Source: Heliocidaris erythrogramma (taxonomy: Eukaryota; Echinodermata; Echinoidea; Camarodonta; Echinometridae). From it: a stretch of DNA of 64,000 nucleotides. The stretch covers positions 55,978,733-56,042,732 of the forward strand of contig CM046853.1 in the NCBI GenBank assembly GCA_025617745.1. Direction: 5' to 3'. Position numbers and translations under genes: made by a program. Shown here in pieces: positions 44,067 to 56,700 of this stretch (its first letter is position 1; every line of letters begins with the position of its first letter). The notes beneath the pieces were generated by a model. It was not told where the DNA came from. It worked only from the letters and a program-made list of their open reading frames with translations, and did no database searches.

Positions 44067-47000
44067 TCAAAATGATGCTCCTAATACTTGCATGCCCTTT
44101 ATCACGGTGCAACAGTGAAATTCACAGGAACGCCTTTCAGTTGTGAAATATTTCTTTATTGTTCTTGGTTTATTCCCAGTTCGTTTACACAAACATCATT
44201 TGATTACATGTAAAATAAAGACATCCTATACAAACTATGATGTGTGTTTGACATGTTTGTATCAATTAGGGACTCATCATGTACACTGATACAACAAAAA
44301 CACACACACAATTCATTTCAGATATGTACAGTTTTTTTCCAATTCTCTGTTTAATATGAACAAGTTCCGGTTTCTAAAAATCTCTGCTACTCTAGTAAGA
44401 GTCATTTATGGCCATTTGATATATTATACACAATCATATACAAGTAACCATTCAGGTGTCCACAGGGGTGAATAGAAATAAAATACAACAGTAACATATA
44501 TTTCACCCTTCCCTTTCATCAAAGCATTGAAAAATAAATGCTCATTCCCAGGAAATATTTCATGCCAGTTCATCACAAAAGAATCAAAGTGACTATTACA
44601 AGAAATATATATATACAGAAGAAAAAAAATTTACAAGGTATCAAAATCAAGGGCTAGTCAGACCTCACTGATTATTGTATCGACATGGAACGCCTAACAT
44701 ACATGGCAAAATAGTTTTGGGTGAATGGTACCCTTTATTTAACCCTTATGAGATAATTGACCACATTTTGTGGTTTTGGCTCAGTAACTTTTGATTCAGA
44801 GCTCTAAAAATTATACCAGATGCATGAGTAGAGAGAGCAAAAATTTCTGCACACACTGTGTCCATTTTTGTTGCTTAACCGTATTACGTTTAATGCTAGG
44901 AATTTTAAAAAGGAGAATAAGCTTTAAAATCCTTACATTGACAACACATTGAGAGATTCAAAATCCATCGTTTTTTATAAAAATTTGCCATTGTTTCAAC
45001 TTTTGACAAAGTTTCTAACCATGTATATTGTTTTCAAAGATATTGCATTTTATAAGAACCATGTAGCACTAAAAGAAATATACTAGTGTTGCCAATTTGA
45101 AGAACAAAATGTGATCAATTAAGCCCTTAAATAATTTCTGTCATGAAAGGGTTAACTGAAAAATAATGTTATCTGTGAGGTCTGACCTGCACTTTACAAC
45201 TAGACTGTTTTGCCAATTGCCGCGTTTCCAAAGTTTGAAAACAAAATATAAATTTAACAAATACCTATTGATTTACATTAACTCAGTTCTAAAATAGGTG
45301 TTTCTATTCAGTTAATAATGCCCTTATTTGCATAGATTCCTGCAATTTCCTTTTTTGACAAAAAAAAAGAAAAAAGCGGTAAGAGTGGTAAAGAGGGTGG
45401 CAGAAAAGGAGAAAAAGTTGATCAATATCTTTCATTTTATCGATAATCTGAACTAAAGTAGAACTGAAACCAGAATTAGAACAAGATAATTTTGAATTTG
45501 AATCACTGACCCTTTGCAAATTGCTTTCAACTGCTCAGCATACCACAATGTTCCCGCCTTACCTCTAAACAAGCATAATTATATATCCATTCAATTTATT
45601 TTGATTAAAGGTTTTCAATGAGAATTCTAACTCCAAAACCAAACACATTACCTAATATCATCATAACTAAAGGAATTATTTCAAATAATTTCTACTTCAT
45701 GTTCACCAACCAAATCCTCCTCCTTGAGTTGACCTCCATAATATTTTTGACAACTTTCTAAACACTTTATGTGGCATACATATAAGCATGTACAACTACA
45801 TATATACCTTTAGGCCCTACATTACTTGGATACTTATATATCTTCTGCAAAAGTCCAAATATACTCTTCAACCTTGTAGCTAACAGTACGCCTCTGAAAT
45901 AAAAGAACACCTAGATAATAAATCTTTTATCCCCTCTAAGGAATTTGTCAAATGCAAAGCAAAAAACTCCTAATGAATTAGTTGGTACATTGAACTGTCT
46001 AGAGCTACACATGGAGAAGAGATTTTAGCTTACTGAAAATATGGATTTTAATAAAAATGATACCAGATTACCAGGCCTACTACAAGATAATAGAAACCAA
46101 TACACCGAGATACCACCTGTCCCAATACTTCCTATCTTTGGCAAAGTGTTTAGGTTGCAGTTTTAATCTGCATCCTAAATTTGAGAGATTGTCAGATGAG
46201 GGGAGCGTTTTATCAAGCGTTTTGTCAGTGATTTTTACCGACAACTGCTATAAGCTACTGAAATCCTTGCATCTGATTGGCTGAAAGCAAATTTGTCAGT
46301 AAAAATCAGTAAAAATCAAAACGCTTGATGAAACGCTCCCCAGGAATACTAAAACAAGTTTTCACACTGATCAGAAACGTGTTATTTCGCAATGTATGTC
46401 GACTGGGTATTTGGCATTTCTTCTATGAAACATAGACATCTGTTATTTTCAATAATAAATACATTTTATACTTATAATTCTTGTATAGAATGTACAAAAA
46501 TAGTAGCTATCCCATATAGTGCCTACCACTCCTGCAAACAGGGATTCCCTATATCAAAATTTTAATCCCTTTTTGCAGAAAAAAAAAGTTTTATTCATTG
46601 TCCTGGAAATGCAAAACTAAAAAAAAAACCCAGAGCACATAAAGAGAAAAGTTACATGCACACAAAGAAGAATATACAGGAATGATAGATCCAAATGTAC
46701 ACAAAACAAAAACTGTCAAAAATAAACATTAGAACGGATGAAGAAATTAAAATGATGATTTGTGAAGAGGAATGGCATGAAACCCTTTTTTTTCCCTACA
46801 GGCATAAAGTGGCGTTTCCATGCTTTATCAACCTAAAGGTTTAACATATGACCTGAGATGATTTTAAATCTACACTAGTATCTTATTACTCTTGAGAGAA
46901 CAAACTTCAATATCAATCATATTCACTCAAGTCAAGTATGTACAAACTCTCTCTATTTAATTAAAGTGCTTAGGACTGCATTCTTAAATGATTGAAAATA

Positions 47001-47753
47001 AAAATGCAGAAATGAGAATTATACTACAAATTTTTGCAGCATTGGAAGAATAGGATACATTGTACTTTTTGTTGTCAATTTCTAATCAAAATTTCCTCTT
47101 TTTAATTTTCTGAATTCTGTCTTTGATAAACTTGTTCATATGTAAGTTGACTGAAATTTCATATGTAAACATAAAAAATGAATATACATATATATAGATA
47201 GCATTGGAGACAATTAGTTTTCCTTGAGGGACGATAATGGGCAATTGTAGATTACAAGCTACAAAGGGCTCATCTGCTGAAATAATATTCTCTGAAAATA
47301 CAATGAACTGGTTCCATGAATACAAACACACATGCACAAAAAACAACATTACATGTCGGAAAGTAGACTGAAGATAGAGGGATAATTTGGGATTCCTCAC
47401 TTTTGTAAATGACAAGAAATTTTACACACAAAACACAAACAAACAAAAAACACAAAAGAAAAAATACAATCTTTATGTGACAGGAAAATAGTCTATACAT
47501 CATAAATTAAAATATTTCTAAAATTCACAAATTTTGCATTTAAACACCTGCTTAGATTGTAACTGGATGTTTACAATCTTCGTGATGCCATGGAATTTCT
47601 GTTATGGGAAAGGTCTTTGGCTGCAGAGTCAAAGACAAAAAAGATGACCCTCCCGACACTTTCTTAAAACTTGGTCTCAGTCGTGTCAAAGGAATTCTTA
47701 TCTAGTTCATGTTCTCTGAAGAAAAAAAAAGGTAAAATGAGAAGACTGTTTCA
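44067..47753 (-). other. Region downstream of PPP4R2, possibly its 3' UTR
   Basis: No coding exon recognised. On the - strand this follows the PPP4R2 stop. AATAAA complements occur at several places, for example TTTATT at 46590-46595. The end of the transcript cannot be fixed. One MITE lies at 46200-46341. Confidence 0.3.
46200..46341. mobile_element. MITE, GGGGAGCGTTT ends
   Basis: A 142-bp hairpin. GGGGAGCGTTTTATCAAGCG at the left pairs with CGCTTGATGAAACGCTCCCC at the right. The middle TGCATCTGATTGGCTGA and CTACTGAAATCCTTGCA is shared (complemented) with 6940-6982 and 26211-26235. This is the intact copy in the window. Confidence 0.88.
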
Positions 47754-50700
47754 TCAACTTTGGGTGGACTCGCCTTCTGCTCTTTGTGGTTGCTCGTCAC
47801 ACACTTCACTGTTGGCGATCTCTCTGCTGCTAGCAGCATCACCGTCGCCAGTGGCAACTGGAGGTGATGCTCCACTACTGTCTGATGAGGGCGTTGAGTC
47901 TGTGACATCGTCCGTTGTGGGTTGGGTTGATGGGATCCTGGCAGTGGCATCAGCTGAGGACTCTACTGCTGCCATTGGATCAGGGGTTGGTGAAGCTTCT
48001 AAAGATGCAGCAGGAGTCTCTGGTGAACTGGCCTTGGAGTCAGCTGAAATTCAAAAGAATTGAGTAATAAGATATAAAAGTTTTTTTGTCTGACCAAAAA
48101 ACAAAAACAAAAACAAAAATTTAAAGCAGAATGAGCAGATCATAATAATTTGCATCCAAGATTAATTTCATTGCACACACAAAAAAGGAGGTTTGGAAGC
48201 ATTTGCATCAGAAGGCTTTCATGAACAAACTGAGCAGATATATTTAAAAGCAAAGCGACCATGTTACCTTTTTCCCATGTTTTCTCTTGAAATACATGTC
48301 TATTGCAGAGTTAATTGTAAATACACAGTCTGTGAATATTCAAGTTTGTGGATGTTTCAGCTTTCTTTACGAAATAGAGATTAATGTTGTAGATGAACAT
48401 GCATTGAAACATTAATTGAAATACATGTCTATTGCAGAGTTAAAGGCGCTGTCACATCTTTCCGGGCAAGCTACGCGGGCTAGTTGCGTGCAGGGATAAT
48501 TTCGGCGAGTTTCCCGTGCGTCTAACCTGCTGGACGCGTACTACTTACGTTTCACTTGTGTGTAGTCCGTGTGACCTGCGGGTGATTCGCATGGGTGGCG
48601 CGTGAGAGCTTTGAAAGTGATCTGTGCTAATTCCGGGCGACATACGGGCGCTGCGAGGTTTCTGCGTCACAACTGCGTGTTACCTGCGTGGGAGTTGCCT
48701 GCGAGTTGCGAATGGATGGAGAAACCATCATTTCTCCGAGTTGTCTAGAAACAGAACTAGAAGTAGAAGAAATAGAGATGTCTCGTGCCGCATCCGACCC
48801 TCAACTAACCAGCAGAAAGGCAGTAACTGGCCCTCAACATGCACGCAATTTGCTCGTATAACTCGCTCCACGCCCGCAGAGCTGATCAGCTACACGGATG
48901 TTGGCAGTATCGACACCGTTCCTTGCCAGTAAAACACCCGTACTATGCTCGTAGAATGTTCGCAGATGACACGCCTTTCTGACGCATAGCCACAGATCCA
49001 CGGGCAACCTACGTACATCAAGCGGGTTAACTGCCTGTGACTTGCTGCCGCTACGGGTCTCCTACTGGTGTTCTGTGTGGACCTATGCGGGCAATCTCCT
49101 GCAACTCCCCGGAACAAGTTTTGAGCATGCTCAAAACTTGGCTGCGAGTAAATCGGACTTGCGTTCGCACCTGCAGGCAAGCACGGGCAAGATACGTGCT
49201 AGGTACTGTCAGTTGCGGGCCATCTGCGGGGACCTGCGCGTAGCAAAAATTGTTCCCCGCAAGTCACACGCAAGGCTTGCCCGGAAAGGTGTGACAGCAC
49301 CTTAATTGTAAATACACAGTCTGTGAATAATTCAAGTTTGTGGATGTTTTCAGCTTTCTTTAAGAAATAGAGATTAATGTTGTAGATGAACATGCAAATT
49401 CTGATGTTCATATAACTCTTGCTGCTTCAGTACACATTATATTAAAAAAATGTATACATAAAGATGGGAAGGAAGGCCTTTGGGCCATGGTCATTTAGAT
49501 AACCTGTTCTTTTCTGAGGCAGCTTGGTGTGGAGAACAAATGTCTATGAAATTATTGTGTAACCTCCTTTGATTTCAGTTGAATGATGTACATTCACTAC
49601 ACTGTATATTGTTTGTTGATGATTTGAAAATGCCACATGAATAATAATAAATAAAAATAAAGACATTCACTGAACACAATGATCCCCACCTTCCGATGAT
49701 CCACCTGTATTCTCTTCAGAAGCTTCTACAGGAGTGCTTTTTGCATCGTTGCTCGAGTCTGCCGGTCCTGCATCTCCTGGTAATGTATCCCCTGGTCCTG
49801 CGTCACCTGCTGCACCCACGTCTGCTTCAGGTTGGCCCTGTTCTGGACTGGCTGATGAGGCATTGGTGTCCCTTTGGTCTGATGATCTCTCCCTTTCCTC
49901 CTGGCTGGTTTGGTTCTCACTCGATGCGGCTTCGGAGTTGGTTGAGAGTTCTTCTCTGCACTCCATGGGTGTGCCAGCTTCGGTACCTAGCAAACATGAA
50001 TAGCGAAAATTAAGTGAACACCGGATTAACAAAATCTTATCAGCTTCCTGTGTATACCTGAATAGCCCAGTTTCGGCGATGCGAGCGCGATGACGTAATG
50101 CCCAGTAATAGTAACCAGGTTGGCCAAGCTTTGACATATACCGCCATATTTGATTTGTGCTTTTGGTATTGCCTGATGCCGATTTCTGTTACCCCATATA
50201 TTTATTTCATTCGTATTTTCACTATTAGTCTATGATAACCTTGCTCAACTTTTGATTTTGTTTTGATTGCTTCCTTACTGTCTTTTGACAAGTTTAGTGT
50301 AAAGAATTTACAAGATTTTCTTTGAGAAAGAGGAGATTCTACCATAGGATACAACAAGCAGAGACTTGTTATAATTCTAACTATGATCCACGTCATTTCG
50401 AGAGCGCCCGAATGGGAGGGAAAGTTCTTTTGAATAGACTTTTTTCTCAGGATTTTATAGGGTTCATGACGAAGGAGATTTACAAGTCAATTACCATATT
50501 CTCCAAACACATTTTGTGGTACTTCGCTTTTGTCAATATTGGCTTCATTTTATGGTACCACGGCATCCACCTCGGGCGCAAGTTTCGCTTCTGTGGCCGG
50601 TGTGCTATCGACTGTCTAGGCCCTGCTCCCCCGACAAAGTGTTTTTAACAGATGTATGTAGATTTTTTAATGTTATCGAGACCAAAGTCTTTCCTTCCGC

Positions 50701-53700
50701 ATGCTTTCACCCAAAATTTGTATTTGTCCATCATTGTTTTCTGTTTGGGAATGGGGATGAAAAAACCCCTTGCATGTATGTGGACGTTGCAGGTGTCACT
50801 GTGACGCTGTTACACGTCCTGTAACAGCAGTGTTTTCCCACTTTCCGACCTGTTTGAACCGTTAGTATGCTCAAAATATTAAATAGTATGTTGACAAAGA
50901 TATCCGAACTTTTATTTTGAAATTCCCTCCTTCTCATCCGTCAATAATCTGTTCAAACAATAATGCAATACACAGTTCAATAGCGAACAAAGGGCAGTAG
51001 TTGCACAGTGAAACACGATGTACAATAGCAGCTTCGCACCGCCAGTCACCGTTGTTTGTCCAACCCTCCGATTACATAATCGGGTTTAAAGGTCTGTGCC
51101 TACATGTACATTACGAAACTGGCCTATTCAGAGTAATAACAATATGATCTTTTGTTATAGTTTATATTGTCCTTATGCATGTGGAAATATTACAACTGAC
51201 AGAAGTCTTATAAGATGTGTGCCCACCACACTACAGAAAGTATGATTTTATTTAATACTACCATGCATCAATCTAAGCATATGGGACTAAAGAAAAAAAT
51301 GGTGACTGGGTGGAGTCTCTGAAGGAAGAACACACTCGGATAAAGTTATAGTGGTATTGCTAATGCTCAGTTGCAGGATAAGGAACTTCAGATGAGATGG
51401 TCAGTCGCAGTTGCATGACAAGCCAGTGAACAACTGTCGTATATGTTTGTATTTAAGTATGTTCATAGGAAACTTTTTTTACACTGAAGTCAACATTTTG
51501 ACTTCAGTCTCATTTTGCCACATCAATGTTGGATTGTGAAAAGAAAACTCGACTTAAATTCGCTCAATTCCATGGTGGAATCACACCTCATGTAGAATTA
51601 AAATTTCTGGAAGTCTTTCAATCAACTAAAAGATTATTCATACAAGATCATGCTTTATTTCATTTAGTATCACTACACTATAGTCACCATACTAGTCCTG
51701 TATTTTAATATGCTGCTAAATATGTCATTATTGGAGAAACTCAACAATAATAAGAATGTAGATAAAATGCAAGGTGTGAGGCAGGGCTTGACAACAAGAG
51801 GCACCCGGACAGACCATCAGACCCCCAAAATTTCAAACTTTTAACAAGGGCTCATGCAGACTGACCCCCCAATTTTCAGAACAAATACTTTTCATTGGTA
51901 CTTGAAGAGATGTTTTTATATAAACTACCTGCATATGCAGCTACATTCATTATGTAGTGCACAGTCATTTGCCAATGGTATTTGTCTAAACAATAAAAAT
52001 ACACATCACTTTAATAAACAGAATATATAAAATTGAAATAGCAATCGGAATACCACCTTCATCTCTCAGTCTTTTGCATAATTATTCCATTATCCAGCAT
52101 GTGATGGATGAAGGAAAGAGCATTTTAGATATGGACGAAGATTGCCATACAAAACCTTACTCCCTTATTATGTCAGATTGTGTACATTCACTTTCTTTAG
52201 CGTGTAGTGAGTAAATACCTCAAGGATAATAACTGTAGTCAGTGCATTGATATTGTTATTTATGTTCCTTTAGAAGGTAAGCTTAAGAAGTGGGTGCCAA
52301 ATACAGGTTAAAAATTTTTATCATGTTTATGTATGATCTTGCAGATTTCAATGGTAGCAATCTACTACTCTCAACAGAAGTGTACAAAATTTTCTAGCTT
52401 CTACCAAAGAAACAAAAATACAATCTTTGAGTCCTTGAAACATTGAAATTTTCTTGTACATGTATATCATGTAACAAGGGCATATTATCAACAAGAATAT
52501 TGCTATCATGCTAAATAATAAAATGACAGAATACATTATAGACGTGTACATGTGTTTCATAATGAAAGAAAATACAGAATGTTGACTACTGTACATGTAA
52601 CTTATGCGATGCCTTTTCCTCATATATATTGAAATACAGTGGAACCTGCTAATAAAGAACACCTGTCTTAAGACCACTTTTTTGTTTTTCCTTTGAAGCA
52701 TTTCTCATTGAGACCTGTACTAAAATAACCTGCAAATGAAAACCAAATGCCTATAAAGCAGATATTTTTATATGCAGGTTTCACTGTAATTAAGGACAGA
52801 TGTGTAATCCTGTGTGTATAGAAAGTTTTCAAACTCTTGTTTTACCTTCACTGCTATCCGCTTTTCCAGCTTCCTCTACATCTCTGGGCAAGTCTCCCGA
52901 AGTCTGCGTGGATTCACTGGTTGAAACATCTCCATTTCCATCCTTTCCTTGCTCAGATTGGACAACAGGAACTTCTTCTGTTTCTCTATCTCTCTGTGGA
53001 CCCGCATCACCCGATGAAGCTACATCGACCTCCATTTCATCCTCCCCCTCATCTTTGTTCTGACTGTCCCCTACAAAGCTTTCTGCATCGCTCGACGATA
53101 CAACGCTGGCCGTGTCATTATCTACATTATCCTCACCCAACGTTCTTTCTTCACATGTCCTGGTGTTGTCGGACTCTGCAGAGTTTTGCGAGACACCGGG
53201 CATTGCCTCGGATGTCTCTTTGGCTTCTGCCTCGTGGGGTTCTGAGTGCGCACCGTTGAGTCTGTTGAGGTCAGTCCTCACACTTGAATCTGAGCTTGGC
53301 ATAGAGGTTACAGGTGAGGTCATGCTCTGACCAAGGGGATATGCAAATTGGAGAGGTGCATCCATGGTGTCGCTGTTGTAGTAAGGACGACTGACTCCGT
53401 TCATGGCGTCCACCCTGCTACTGCTACTGCTACTGCTACTTGGGCTGCTGGTGAATGCATCAGAATCGGGTCGCACAAACCCATTGTTGTCACTCGCGGG
53501 TGAAGCTTCAGGGTCCGGTACTATGCCATTCATCATTGGTGGGCTTTTCTGCAGGTCAAACAAGGATGTGATGCGCTTGCCTGAAGGTGTTATCGTGCTG
53601 ACCACTTGGACGTTCTGCATTAAGGCATGGGGAAATTGACACAAAGTACTGAACTCATTATTCACTGAAATTTCATCACTATGTATTGATATAATACACT

Positions 53701-56700
53701 ATATATTTTTTTATTTGGTAGTTTCCTGTTGCCTTGATAAGCATGTATTTCCTTTACTGGTTTCAGATAGTCATTTCAAATATGATGAAAAAATATTCAT
53801 GCTGCATGTATTATAAGCAAGTAAATAACTTTTCACCTTTTCAATGCCTCTCATGAATTTGTCACTCCGTCTGTAGTATCTCTTGGGTTCTGTTAATAGT
53901 TCACACAGCCTCTGTATTGTGAATGGCGCACTGACAAAGGAATGGATAAAAAAATGATTACAAATTAAGAACTATGAGCATCATTGTTGATATCAAAGAC
54001 ATTCTTGCATCCATGCATGGTTTGAACAAAAATCTAACAGTGTAAAGAAGACATAATGGGTGAGTTGCAAATGTACTACGTATGTTCGCTTATATTAATA
54101 CTGGTCCTCAGGCCTAATATGTATTTTGCATAACAATAATCATACAGTACAACACAAAAAGCGACAGATAAAACAAGTGATATGTCAGGCAGATGAGGGC
54201 CTACATACAGTCTGCAAAGGTTAAAGCGTTGAAGAAAAGACTTGACATACGCCATTGCCACTGTAATCTAATATTTGTGAAATAAAACATTTAGTTGTTA
54301 AACATAGATGGGGCAAAAGGAATATTGAAAAATCAATCCAAAGTATAAATGGCAGAAGGATAATCAAGAAAACAAAACAGAGAAATCTGTATGATTATGG
54401 GAAGATTCACATTACAAAATTGACACCAAAGGGACAAAGAAAAAGTGTGACCAGAGTGGGCTACATTTCTCTATTTAATAATTTGGCTTGACAATTTCTT
54501 TTGCTTCTTTATAGCATTTTAGAAGGTAATTTTATTCACCATTCATGAACAGAAAAAGATTTACCAAGGCCCACAAACGACCAAGAGGCCTACCTGTTGA
54601 ATGACTCCAGTGCCTTGAGGAGACGTTCCCGCATGTCGTCGAACCGTACATTCTCAACGTTTGGTAGTATAGGCACCTCCTCATGTGGGTTATATTCTAT
54701 GTACTCCTCTATCACATTCTCTAGCTTCATCACAATCAATGGCTTCAGCTTGAACCATGGAAACCTAGCATGATAATGGAGGACAAATCTTCAATTTTCA
54801 TGCACTGAATAATGCTTGCCATAAGCAAGTCTCCATTTCCATCCATTTCATCCATGTGGATATAAATGAAAATCTAGAGACCAATCTACAGCAGAATAAT
54901 GTCTTAACATAATATAAAATACGTACATGTAGCAGTCTGCTAGTTTGGAACAATGGTAGAACTTCTCCAAAGGTATGGCTTTACGGTAATTTTGCATAGT
55001 CATTTACGTAGCAGTCTGCAAGTTCGGAACAATGGTAGAACTTCTCCAAAGCCCAAAGGTATGGCTTTACGGTAATTTTGCATAGTCATTTTCACTGATG
55101 TACTTTGTATTTTCCAGTATGTTTTAAAGCTTGGTATGATCCAACATTGTTTTGTATTTTGTACCTCTGTGCCAGTGTGTTTCTGCATGTAGCACAGCCT
55201 ATGGCAGGTGCTCTATTTGCATCCTTTCAGTATACTACTACAGCAAAATGAAAACCATTTTACATGTAAATACACGAAAGGCAACGGGATGAAAGAATCT
55301 CTAAGCCATTTCTATGTAATGCACACTACGTTTAAGCCATTTTATTTGGTAGCATTTAGGTTCCACAAAGTTATTGTGGTAAATCTGAAGGATATTTCCT
55401 AAACTTGCTTAGCCTTTATAGCCTTAAGGCTCATTCCAACATGCTGAAGTAAACTGCTGCAAAAAAGAGGGCTTTTATTTTATATAATGCACTTCACATT
55501 TCTGTTACTTACAACACACAAGTAAGTGGGTATGCGTAAGACCTTTGTGTTATGCATACCCCAGGCTAGAGCTCTATATGTACCATACCTGCCAACCTTT
55601 GAGGACCAAAAAGAGTAATATTTATTTGTTGGGGGGGGGGGGGACATAATGTGCGCAAAGCGCACATGACGAGCGCGAAGCGCGAAGTCCCTTCCGGCCG
55701 GGGTCCAGGGCCCGCCTTAGGGCCCGGGAAGCTCTGGAGTTCTAGATGCTCCCAGATGCAATCTCAGCCTTATTTTGAAACCATTTACCTCGTTTTTGAA
55801 CCCTAATATTACAAAAATAATTGTTCATTTTTTTTGTTAGATATGAAAAAAGCTAGAATGGTAGGGAATAATTTTCAGGTCTGAATGAAGATCCTATTTC
55901 CTTTACTTTAAAAGCAATTTTTGACACTTATTTGATCCCCCAAAAAGGGCCCCCGCTCAGGGCCCCTGATGGGGTTAAGGGGCAAAGCCCCTTTTGAGGG
56001 TTCAGGGAACGAAGCTCTGAAGCTGGTACGTTTTCTTGTTCTTTAGAGGGCTAAAATCATAAATCTACAGTACATTCAATTTTCAATTCAATTCAATTAA
56101 AATTTCAATCTTACATTATAAAGAAATATTGACATGATTAACTTCATATTTTAGCCAATTGATCTGCTTTTTACCACACCACACCACACCACATGCAAAT
56201 CACCTTACCCAGTTGCCTTATCTTCTGAGTCTTCTGAAGTTCTGAGTAAGAACTAAGATTAAGTAAGATCTAATTCTAAACTCAAATTCAAAACCAGGAA
56301 CCATTTTTTTTTTTTTTTGAAGGAAAATTACTTTATCTTAATTCTTTAACATTCCAGGAATTCCCTGATCGTATGTAGTCAACCACAGCTAAATTCAAAC
56401 ACCCCATGATAAAGTTAAAGAGTAGAAAACAAACCACAAAAGCCTGGTCATGAAGAACGATTCACGATGTCCACGCAATGTACCCACCACACTACCAATA
56501 ATCTAGGCCGCTGGTGCTGGGGAAGAACGTCTCCCATTCCTGTTGGAAAGTGAATTCCAGCAGGGATTTTTCAAGAGAGCATTTCAACAAATTTACGAAC
56601 AAGTTAGACATTCTCTCTCACCTGAATCATGAAAAATTCCATTTGGACTCATTTGTGAAATTTAGAATCAGTTCTCAGAGGACAAATGACGGTTATTAGG

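Noticed and set aside
47671-48063. 130-codon frame on +
   Set aside because: It is the antisense shadow of PPP4R2 exon 7.
48624-49305. Frames of 70-100 codons in the GC-rich element
   Set aside because: They are open on both strands because of high GC content, with no domain, inside a non-autonomous transposon.
52837-53639. Several + strand frames of 70-140 codons
   Set aside because: They are antisense shadows of PPP4R2 exon 5.
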